From Ohtaekwangia koreensis (GTDB taxonomy: Bacteria; Bacteroidota; Bacteroidia; Cytophagales; Cyclobacteriaceae), in assembly GCF_900167975.1 (NCBI RefSeq), contig NZ_FUZU01000002.1, positions 751,501 to 815,500 of the forward strand: a stretch of 64,000 nt of DNA, given 5' to 3'. The notes under the pieces were generated by a model. That model was not told where the DNA came from, made no database searches, and saw only the letters and a list, made by a program, of their open reading frames with translations. The translations under genes and the position numbers were made by a program. Numbering within the stretch: the stretch's first letter is position 1; every line of letters begins with the position of its first letter. Positions 15,859 to 23,224 of this stretch are shown in pieces.

Positions 15859-18609
15859 TCAATGCGCTTCGAGCCAGTTGGTAGCAATGCCAACTTCAAC
15901 TTCCATTGGCACGGCCAAGTGCACAGCATGTTTCATCAAGGCTATAACATTTTCCTTTACGAGATCAGCTTCATCTTTATGAAGATCGAATACCAATTCA
16001 TCATGCACCTGCATGATCATTTTTGTTTTCAGATTTTTCTTCTCGAGCCAATGGTGGATGTTGATCATCGCGATTTTAATAATATCAGCAGCGCTTCCCT
16101 GGATGGGTGCGTTGATGGCGTTTCGCTCGGCAAAGCCACGCGTAGTTATATTACGCGAATTGATATCACGCAAGTATCGTCTTCGTCCAAGAATAGTTTC
16201 CACATATTCCTTCTCGCGCGCCATGTTAATAGAATCGTCCATATAGCGCTTGATAGCCGGGAATTCCTTAAAGTATGAATCAATAATTTCTGCAGCCTCC
16301 GTGCGGGATATACCCAGGTTTTGTGAGAGACCAAAAGCGGTGCTGCCATATAGGATACCGAAATTTACTTCCTTCGCTTTCCTTCGCATGTCTGGCGTAA
16401 CTTGCTCCAATGGCACCTTGAAAACTTTCGCTGCAGTAGTCGTATGGATGTCACGTTTATTTCGGAAGGCTTCAATCATCACTTCATCTTTGGCAAAGGA
16501 CGCAGCAATTCTTAATTCGATCTGCGAATAATCTGCAGACATAAAAAGATACTCTTCACCGCGCGATACAAAGGCTCTGCGAATCTGTTTTCCTTTTGCA
16601 GTTCTGATCGGTATATTCTGAAGGTTAGGGTTGTTAGAGCTTAATCTCCCGGTAGCAGCAACAGCTTGTCTATAGTCTGTATGAATGCGACCATCAAACT
16701 TGCTGATCATTTTAGGAAGCGCATCTACATACGTTGATCTTAGTTTTTCGTATTCACGATAGTCGAGAATTTTCTTCGCTATATCATGCTTGGGTGCAAG
16801 GCTCGTGAGTATATCTTCACCGGTAGCGTACTGACCTGATTTTGTTTTCTTAGGTTTCTCGATCAGCTTCATTTTTTCGAAGAGCACTTCTCCCAACTGC
16901 TTTGGCGAACCTATATTAAATTCTACACCGGCCAACTCATAGACCTCCCGTTGTACCTTCTCCAATTCCTGGCGAAGTTCATCTGACATTTTAGACAGCG
17001 CAGCTGTATCTACTTTTACACCTTCAAATTCCATAGCAGCCAGCACACTCACCAGTGGCATCTCGGTGTTATTCATCAACAACGATTGTCTTCGTGTTTC
17101 AAGGTCTTGCTTCAGCTTAGGGCGAAGCTGCATCAACTGGTCTGCGCGCTCGCAGAGTTGTTCGCGTAAATCTGAATGACTGATTGGAAGCAGATCGTAT
17201 TGCAGATACTGTGTGCAAAGTGTATGTATATCATGAGCCGCTTCCGGCTCGATCAGGTAATGCGCCAGCAGTGTATCAAACAATGGACCGCGTATGGTTA
17301 CACCCGCTTTCTTTAAAGCGAGAATTGTTCCTTTAAGATTGTGACCAATTTTCAGAATCTTTTCATTTTCAAAAGCGTCTGCGAAATCACGAAGTATAGT
17401 GCCTACTTGTTCGGCATTCCCCAAAGGCAAAAAGTAAGCTTCACTTTCACGGTAGCAAAAGGACAGACCTTTGATAACGTATTCAAAATTAACAGCGTCA
17501 TCAATAACAGAATCAATCGCGAAGCTGCTTTGCTCTTTCAACTTTTCTGCAAAGGCTTTATATTGTGTTTCCTCCAATACCTGGTATTGTACTTTACCGG
17601 CGTCAAAACTTCTTCGCTCTCCTGATTCTACAGTTGCTGTTTCAGCAGGCTCTTCGGAAGCTCCACCAAACATGGAAAGTTGTGAGCTCTGTGGCGATGC
17701 CTTGACAGGTGCTGCTGCGATTGAACCTGCTTCACCAAACACGCGCGCAGATATAGTTTTAAATTCAAGGTCGTTAAAGATCGGCTTCAGTTTCTCTGCA
17801 TCAGGACCACTATATACAAGTGCCTCTTCGCTGAATTGAATAGGCACATCAGTAATGATGGTAGCGAGCTTCTTTGAGAGCAATGCTTGCTCACCGAATT
17901 GTTTAACGAGATCTTTTTGTTTCCCTTTCAACTCATCAGCATGCGCTATAATATTTTCTATAGACCCGAACTGTTTTAAAAGTGTCGCAGCAGTTTTTGG
18001 TCCGAAGCCCGGAATACCCGGAATGTTATCGGATGTATCGCCCTGTAATCCCAGCATGTCAATCACCTGTGATACATTTTCAATATCCCACTTCTCACAA
18101 ACTTCTTTTACTCCCAATACATCTACAGCATTGCCCATATAGGCAGGCTTGTATAGGAATACACATTCATTCACAAGCTGTCCGAAATCTTTATCCGGAG
18201 TCATCATATATACTTCAAAACCTTGCGTACAAGCTTGTCGCGCAAGCGTACCAATAATATCATCCGCCTCGTAACCATCCATCTCCAGGATCGGAATGTT
18301 AAAGCCCTGTATAATCTCTTTTACTTTAGGAATACCATATCGAATATCTTCCGGGGTTTCCTGACGATTGGCTTTATATTCTGCGAAGATTTCATCGCGA
18401 AAAGTTTTAGTAGCTGTATCGAACGCAATACCGATATGAGTAGGCTTCTGTTTTTGCAAAACTTCCAGCAACGTATTGGTGAAACCAAAGGGCACCGAAG
18501 TATTTAATCCTTTGGAATTAATGCGCGGTGTTTTGGTAAATGCAAAATGGGCACGATAGATAAGTGCGTAAGCATCGAGCAGGAAAAGTTTTTTATCAGG
18601 TTTACTCAT
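15859..18609 (-). CDS. polA: DNA polymerase I, with apparently inactive proofreading site
   Basis: From the ATG at 18609 the protein has 916 residues. Residues 1-300 are the 5' nuclease, with DGYEADDIIGTLA (about 111-123), TPDKDFGQLV (137-146) and QGDTSDNIPGIPGFG intact. The polymerase domain has motif A SADYSQIELRI, motif B RRKAKEVNFGILYG and motif C MQVHDELVFD. The middle 3'-5' exonuclease fold is present, but its catalytic acids are changed: FAIDSVID near 366 keeps one Asp but has Val for Glu, NLKGT near 428 has Thr where Asp is expected, and LCERAD near 488 has Arg where Asp is expected. It therefore probably replicates and repairs without proofreading. Confidence 0.95.
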   Translation of the reverse strand: MSKPDKKLFLLDAYALIYRAHFAFTKTPRINSKGLNTSVPFGFTNTLLEVLQKQKPTHIGIAFDTATKTFRDEIFAEYKANRQETPEDIRYGIPKVKEIIQGFNIPILEMDGYEADDIIGTLARQACTQGFEVYMMTPDKDFGQLVNECVFLYKPAYMGNAVDVLGVKEVCEKWDIENVSQVIDMLGLQGDTSDNIPGIPGFGPKTAATLLKQFGSIENIIAHADELKGKQKDLVKQFGEQALLSKKLATIITDVPIQFSEEALVYSGPDAEKLKPIFNDLEFKTISARVFGEAGSIAAAPVKASPQSSQLSMFGGASEEPAETATVESGERRSFDAGKVQYQVLEETQYKAFAEKLKEQSSFAIDSVIDDAVNFEYVIKGLSFCYRESEAYFLPLGNAEQVGTILRDFADAFENEKILKIGHNLKGTILALKKAGVTIRGPLFDTLLAHYLIEPEAAHDIHTLCTQYLQYDLLPISHSDLREQLCERADQLMQLRPKLKQDLETRRQSLLMNNTEMPLVSVLAAMEFEGVKVDTAALSKMSDELRQELEKVQREVYELAGVEFNIGSPKQLGEVLFEKMKLIEKPKKTKSGQYATGEDILTSLAPKHDIAKKILDYREYEKLRSTYVDALPKMISKFDGRIHTDYRQAVAATGRLSSNNPNLQNIPIRTAKGKQIRRAFVSRGEEYLFMSADYSQIELRIAASFAKDEVMIEAFRNKRDIHTTTAAKVFKVPLEQVTPDMRRKAKEVNFGILYGSTAFGLSQNLGISRTEAAEIIDSYFKEFPAIKRYMDDSINMAREKEYVETILGRRRYLRDINSRNITTRGFAERNAINAPIQGSAADIIKIAMINIHHWLEKKNLKTKMIMQVHDELVFDLHKDEADLVKENVIALMKHAVHLAVPMEVEVGIATNWLEAH

Positions 18610-18805
18610 GATCGCAAAGTTGTAAAAGATGATTAAATATCCGCAGTCAAATGAAAATAAAAACAATCATTTCGCTGCTTGTCTTTATCTAACCTCAAAA
18701 CACATGATAAAAATTCGATTTTAAGATAGTGAATGACTATGGAGGTTGAAATTGGAATAGCGTATCTTCCGTTATGACATTAAAATCACAATAGGCTTAA
18801 ATAAA

Positions 18806-18835
18806 AAAGCACAACCATTTTAATGGTCGTGCTTT
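18806..18835 (-). terminator. Intrinsic terminator of the 18855-19289 gene
   Basis: AAAGCACAACCAT pairs with ATGGTCGTGCTTT around a four-base loop, with a single A-C mismatch. On the minus strand it ends in TTTTTTA. It lies 19 bp past the stop codon of the small secreted protein gene. Confidence 0.8.
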
Positions 18836-18854
18836 GAAATGATTTTGGAAGATG

Positions 18855-19289
18855 CTATTTTTTTATGGCTTCACATTGATATACCAGGTGTGACTTGCCA
18901 GTATCTATCGTATAATCGAAAAGAAGACCAGCATCGGTTATTGTACCAGAGCCTGAAATAACAATGGACATTTTTTTGCCTTTAAAAATTTGAGGCTCAA
19001 TATAAAAGTTATTCCCTCGCACAACTGCTGTTACGGGAACATACATCACATTACCAAAGTTGGCTAATTCAATTGCAGCGATCCCTGCAACAGATTTTGT
19101 AATTGTAATCGAATAATTTTTCGATTCAATACCAGCGCGTCTTTTGTCTGAAACATTATACGTTCCTGTTACATTTTTGATGTGGGACTCAACATCCTCC
19201 GGGTTATTATCAACACGGGCCGACAGTGTGAAGACCGCGAGCAACAGAAATAGTAATGTTCTTATACTGTGTATAGAATACCTTTTCAT
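18855..19289 (-). CDS. Secreted protein of unknown function
   Basis: I start at the ATG at 19289 (144 residues), because it gives a proper signal peptide (MKRYSIHSIRTLLFLLLAVFTLSA); the open frame continues upstream to 19364 without one. The mature part (HIKNVTGTYNVSDKRRAGIESKNYSITITKSVAGIAAIELANFGNV) looks like an all-beta domain with regular strand lengths, suggesting a lipocalin- or beta-sandwich-like fold. No motif allows a function. It has its own terminator and stands between polA and a divergent acyl-CoA ligase. Confidence 0.62.
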   Translation of the reverse strand: MKRYSIHSIRTLLFLLLAVFTLSARVDNNPEDVESHIKNVTGTYNVSDKRRAGIESKNYSITITKSVAGIAAIELANFGNVMYVPVTAVVRGNNFYIEPQIFKGKKMSIVISGSGTITDAGLLFDYTIDTGKSHLVYQCEAIKK

Positions 19290-19453
19290 ATAAGAATTTA
19301 TTTTAAAGCCAGATACAGATGTAAAAACGTATACCATGTGCCTGGAGTTCCTTTGCATTACCATATCCCCTTACGGAAATGTTTCTGAAAAGTTTAAAAG
19401 AATTCGTGCGCAATCGATAAACAATGATAAATTGATGGAATAAACCAGCTAAA

Positions 19454-21094
19454 ATGATTGCCAGCACGCCTTTAGAAGCTTTTTACTATTGGGAAAAAAA
19501 TTCACCGGATCAACCTTTTTTACGGCAGCCTCTTCCGGGGCAATGGAAAATTTATACCTATAAACAAGCTGGCATAGAAATTCGCAAAGTTGCGAATGCG
19601 TTAAAGGCACTCCATTTAGCACCGCAAAGTAAAATTGCAATTCTATCCAAGAATTGTGCACACTGGATTATGGCCGATCTTGCTATATGGATGGCAGGCT
19701 ATATTTCTGTTCCTATATATCCAACCCTGTCGGCTACCGGAATTCAATATATAGTGGAACATAGCGAAGCGAAAGCTATATTTATAGGGAAGCTGGATGA
19801 TTTTGGGAAACAACGTGCTGCTATAGCTTCGTCTGTTCACAAAATAAGTTTTCCCTTCTATGGACCCAACGAGGGAAGTCTGTGGGATGATCTGCTAAAT
19901 ACATCTCCACTCGCGGAGAGTCCTTTACCGGCAGCTATAGATATTGCATCCATTATGTATTCCTCCGGAACAACGGGTACACCGAAGGGTGTAGTGCTCA
20001 CATTTGGCGCTTTTGATTTTGTGGCAAAAAGTCTTGCTAAAAATTTATATATACATAAACCCGAGCAATTCTTTTCCTACTTGCCACTTAGCCATATCGC
20101 AGAACGTTCCTATATAGAAATGCTGGTTTTTTATTCTGGCAGTACTATATCTTTTACAGAGTCACTGGATAAATTCGGTGACAATCTTCGTGAAGTACAG
20201 CCAACGCTTTTTGGAGGTGTGCCGCGTATCTTCGCGAAAATCCAGGAAGGTGTATTGCTTAAAATGCCACAGCAAAAACTTGATCGTTTGTTATCTATAC
20301 CTATAGTTTCGTGGATTGTAAAAAAGACGATTCGTAAGAAACTTGGTTTTAGTAAAACGCATTTAATTGTAGGCGGGGCTGCTCCTATACCTGTACCTCT
20401 ATTGACCTGGTTTGCAAAACTTGGTATTGAAATCCGCGAGGTGTATGGTATGACTGAAAATGGTGGCTATTCACATGGCAACCATGGCACCACTGTAAAG
20501 ATTGGTACTGTAGGTAAGCCATGGCCAGATATAGAAACAAAGTTTACAGCGGAAGGAGAAATTTTGACCAAGCATGCTGGCTTAATGTTGGGTTACTATA
20601 AAGATGAGGAATCTACAAGGCAGTCATTTACCAGTGATGGATTCTTGAAAACCGGAGATAAAGGTATAGTTGATGCCGATGGCTACCTGACAATAACGGG
20701 TCGTGTTAAAGATCAGTTTAAAACAGACAAAGCTAAATTTATAGCACCCGCACCAATCGAAATGAAATTTACTTCCAATAAAGATATCGATAGTATATGT
20801 GTTGTAGGGATGGGTATACCACAGCCTATAGCATTGGTTGTACTTTCTGGTTTAGCTACCGGTAAGAGTAAAGCAGAGATCGTTGAGGGATTGCAAGCAA
20901 CGCTTGATGCAGTAAATGCTACGCTGGAGCATTATGAACGTATAGAAAAAGTTGTAGTCCTTTCTGAAAGCTGGACCATTGAGAACGGATTTATAACGCC
21001 TTCTCTAAAAGTAAAGCGTCATGAAATTGAGAAAGTGCATGCTGCGAGCTATATCGACTGGTATAAACAAAAGGATAAAATCCTTTGGTCTTGA
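19454..21094 (+). CDS. AMP-dependent long-chain acyl-CoA ligase
   Basis: The 546-residue protein activates a carboxylic acid with ATP to acyl-AMP and then forms the CoA thioester. The P-loop-like motif is IMYSSGTTGTPKGVVLTF near residues 170-187. The adenylate motif is REVYGMTENGGYS near 330-342, and the hinge region is FLKTGDKGIVDADGYLTITGRVKDQFKTDKAKFIAP, near 398-433, with the linker RVKDQFKTDKAKFI. The order fits the FACS/FadD15 group of long-chain ligases. The C-terminal domain is on the short side. It likely feeds fatty acids into beta-oxidation or phospholipids. Confidence 0.88.
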   Translation: MIASTPLEAFYYWEKNSPDQPFLRQPLPGQWKIYTYKQAGIEIRKVANALKALHLAPQSKIAILSKNCAHWIMADLAIWMAGYISVPIYPTLSATGIQYIVEHSEAKAIFIGKLDDFGKQRAAIASSVHKISFPFYGPNEGSLWDDLLNTSPLAESPLPAAIDIASIMYSSGTTGTPKGVVLTFGAFDFVAKSLAKNLYIHKPEQFFSYLPLSHIAERSYIEMLVFYSGSTISFTESLDKFGDNLREVQPTLFGGVPRIFAKIQEGVLLKMPQQKLDRLLSIPIVSWIVKKTIRKKLGFSKTHLIVGGAAPIPVPLLTWFAKLGIEIREVYGMTENGGYSHGNHGTTVKIGTVGKPWPDIETKFTAEGEILTKHAGLMLGYYKDEESTRQSFTSDGFLKTGDKGIVDADGYLTITGRVKDQFKTDKAKFIAPAPIEMKFTSNKDIDSICVVGMGIPQPIALVVLSGLATGKSKAEIVEGLQATLDAVNATLEHYERIEKVVVLSESWTIENGFITPSLKVKRHEIEKVHAASYIDWYKQKDKILWS

Positions 21095-21102
21095 ATATAA
21101 AT

Positions 21103-21186
21103 CTCCCGCAGAATTTCAAAGATCGTGCAGAGTAAAAAATACACTCTTGCATTTCGTCAGCGTTAATCTATGAAGGTCTGCGGGAG
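21103..21186. repeat. Intergenic inverted repeat with degenerate internal arms
   Basis: CTCCCGCAGA (21103-21112) pairs perfectly with TCTGCGGGAG (21177-21186), ten base pairs 64 bp apart. Inside, TGCAGAGT and ACTCTTGCA make a second imperfect stem. The whole element fills the 99-bp gap between two convergent genes. It could act as a bidirectional transcription barrier or be the remnant of a mobile intergenic repeat; a TCTGCGGG word also occurs in the intergenic region at about 9755. Confidence 0.6.
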
Positions 21187-21193
21187 TATAGTT

Positions 21194-22042
21194 TTATTTT
21201 AACTTGCCTTTGAAGAACTCCAGTGTGTTTGCATAAGCATCTTTCGAGGCTTCCTCTTTGTATCCTTTCGCATTGCTTGGATTAGCAAAGCCATGGTCAG
21301 CATTGTAGTTCTTGATAATTGCTTTCTTTCCTGCTGCCTTCATGTTCGACTCAAACTTGGCAACCACTTCTGGTGTGATATACTTGTCTTCTATCGCAAA
21401 TATACCCAGGACTTCAGAGTTGAGTTTCTTTAGCTTGTCTATATCTTCTACAGGCATACCATAATACATAACGCATGCTACGGTTTGCTTGCCCGCGGTG
21501 AGTGCCGCCTGAAGCGATTGGCCGCCACCAAAACACCATCCGATCGTACCGATCTTTGCATTTTTACCAGCATAGGCTATAGCACCTTTCACGATAATAT
21601 CGCCACGCTCTTGTTTAAACTCTTGCATATACTTAGCGGCAGTTTCACGTTCAGCGGAAACTTTCCCGTCATACATGTCCAGTGCAAGCACGTTCACATT
21701 GCCAAGATCCTTGAATAAACTTTCGGATTGTCTTTTTATATAGTCATTCAATCCCCACCACTCCTGGAAAACAAAAATCCAATTGTCGGTTTTGACTTTG
21801 GACATGAGTAAATAGCCATTGGCATCTTTTCCGTCAGCACATTTAAGAGTGATCATCTTACCGCCTTCTTCGCTTACGTGAATATACTTTCCGGGTAATG
21901 GATGCGATGCGTTGAAATCTTTGTTGGAGGCAAACATGGCAAATTTCTCTGTAGCCGGAGTATGGCAAACAACAATATCGTTTTGCGCATAGGACACGGT
22001 TGTTATCCAGGCACAGAAAATAAATAGATATATACTTTTCAT
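21194..22042 (-). CDS. Exported dienelactone hydrolase-family protein
   Basis: The 282-residue alpha/beta hydrolase has a signal peptide (MKSIYLFIFCAWITTVSYAQ). The nucleophile elbow is GTIGWCFGGGQ, with cysteine as nucleophile as in dienelactone hydrolases, near residue 168. The likely acid is the Asp in IFAIEDKYITPE near residue 217, and the histidine is in NADHGFANP near residue 250. The family hydrolyses dienelactones and other small esters; here the export signal argues for a periplasmic substrate. It stands alone between a repeat and a DinB gene. Confidence 0.85.
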   Translation of the reverse strand: MKSIYLFIFCAWITTVSYAQNDIVVCHTPATEKFAMFASNKDFNASHPLPGKYIHVSEEGGKMITLKCADGKDANGYLLMSKVKTDNWIFVFQEWWGLNDYIKRQSESLFKDLGNVNVLALDMYDGKVSAERETAAKYMQEFKQERGDIIVKGAIAYAGKNAKIGTIGWCFGGGQSLQAALTAGKQTVACVMYYGMPVEDIDKLKKLNSEVLGIFAIEDKYITPEVVAKFESNMKAAGKKAIIKNYNADHGFANPSNAKGYKEEASKDAYANTLEFFKGKLK

Positions 22043-22109
22043 GATAATGGGATTATACTTTTATTAATGATCTAATATACCTAAAATTTATATATCAGAT
22101 AATGCTTTA

Positions 22110-22580
22110 TCAACCTTTTAACTGGTCGCGAAGGATGCGGTCGTAGGTAATGAAATCTGTATTGATGGGTTCGAATCCGTTCTGGCGAAGGAGCATAGCA
22201 ATTTGTGCTCGGTGATAACTGGAATGATTTACGAGGTGGATCATGATAGTCTCGACATTGTTCGTAAAGGGATCACCTGTATAATTTGTATAGGTAAGTT
22301 CTCTGTCGAAATCATCAGTACTCTCTACAAAATCAAGCCATTGCTTACCCGCGCTATCGGCCATTGCGACTAACTGATCAAAGGTATATATACCCCATAA
22401 CTTTACAGGGGGTGGAGGAAGCCCTTTAACACGATGCAACCATAAAAGTTGTGCGGCTACAATGTGACCCAACAATGTCAGAATCTTTTCGTCTTCTATA
22501 TGTTGGCGCTCAAGGCAGCCCAGCACGCGTTGATTAGCCCAGGCGTTGTATTGATATAGTTTAAGGAAGTACTTTTTCAT
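22110..22580 (-). CDS. DinB-family putative metal-dependent hydrolase
   Basis: The 156-residue four-helix protein has the DinB metal-site layout: first histidine in LTLLGHIVAAQLLWLHRVKG near residue 41, and the pair in MIHLVNHSSYHRAQIAMLLRQNG near residues 117-121. Such proteins bind a divalent metal, and some are thiol-dependent transferases. The substrate is not known. It is the last gene of a probable four-gene minus-strand cluster, following the 2OG oxygenase gene by 9 bp. A second DinB gene opens the same cluster. Confidence 0.85.
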   Translation of the reverse strand: MKKYFLKLYQYNAWANQRVLGCLERQHIEDEKILTLLGHIVAAQLLWLHRVKGLPPPPVKLWGIYTFDQLVAMADSAGKQWLDFVESTDDFDRELTYTNYTGDPFTNNVETIMIHLVNHSSYHRAQIAMLLRQNGFEPINTDFITYDRILRDQLKG

Positions 22581-22589
22581 GACAGGATT

Positions 22590-23207
22590 TTATAGATGTC
22601 TTAAGTCAGCAACCTGATCTAATATCCAGCCAGTAAGGCTCAGGCGTTCGCGCGTGGCAGGAATCACCTCATGTTCAATCTGATCACTTCGAAAGCAGAT
22701 CAGCCTTCCTGCTATAGGAAGAAAATCCAGCGCCCCTTCATCTGCTAAATGCATTCGAAGTTGACCACCATGCTCTTCGTGCCAATCATTGTTCAAATAA
22801 CAAATCACCGACAACTTACGGTGATCATCTTTTTTAAATTGATCCAGGTGACGCTTATAAAAAGAACCTGCCGGATAAATCGTCAAGTGTACTTCGTAAT
22901 CTTTCAGGCTTAGAAAAAGTGTGCGGTTTATATACTGGATCAATTCCTGAAGCCGGTCAAGGTATATCTTTGCTGGCGCAGAAGCCGTTTGTTTATCAAG
23001 CCAGTAAATATAGTCGCCACGAATAGCTTCATTTATTTGGAGGTCTTGCTTTTTACCGATGCCCGCTTTTTTAAACTCGTCAATTCCCTGAGCGAATTCA
23101 TGAATAGCCAGTATAGCATCGACCTCGGCCTGGCTTAAAAAAGAATCTGCTACTGCATATCCTTTTTCAGCCAGACCATCTACAATCGATTCAAAAGTTT
23201 CGTACAT
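22590..23207 (-). CDS. 2-oxoglutarate/Fe(II)-dependent oxygenase
   Basis: From the ATG at 23207 the protein has 205 residues; the open frame continues upstream but would overlap the peptidase gene. The iron ligands are in FYKRHLDQFKKDD (HxD, near residue 123) and QIEHEVIPATRERLSLTGWI, with the second histidine and the oxoglutarate-binding arginine. The GGQLRMH-to-GRLICFRSD stretch is the usual jelly-roll strand pair. This is the prolyl-4-hydroxylase-like (P4Hc) group. It may hydroxylate a protein or a small molecule. A TATTTTTG promoter box sits four bases before its start. Confidence 0.86.
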   Translation of the reverse strand: MYETFESIVDGLAEKGYAVADSFLSQAEVDAILAIHEFAQGIDEFKKAGIGKKQDLQINEAIRGDYIYWLDKQTASAPAKIYLDRLQELIQYINRTLFLSLKDYEVHLTIYPAGSFYKRHLDQFKKDDHRKLSVICYLNNDWHEEHGGQLRMHLADEGALDFLPIAGRLICFRSDQIEHEVIPATRERLSLTGWILDQVADLRHL

Positions 23208-23211
23208 GGAG

Positions 23212-23219
23212 CAAAAATA
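23212..23219 (-). promoter_or_regulatory. -7 promoter element TATTTTTG, 4 nt before the start codon
   Basis: On the minus strand TATTTTTG matches TAnnTTTG exactly, and only CTCC separates it from the ATG at 23207. TTG at 23238-23236 could be the -33 box, with a rather short 16-bp spacer. It overlaps the 3' gap of the peptidase gene and would give the oxygenase gene its own leaderless transcript. Confidence 0.45.
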
Positions 23220-23224
23220 CGGAC

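Noticed and set aside
22168-22178. GGTTCGAATCC, a tRNA T-loop-like sequence
   Set aside because: It lies inside the DinB gene coding region and no acceptor or anticodon stems surround it; no tRNA could be built here.
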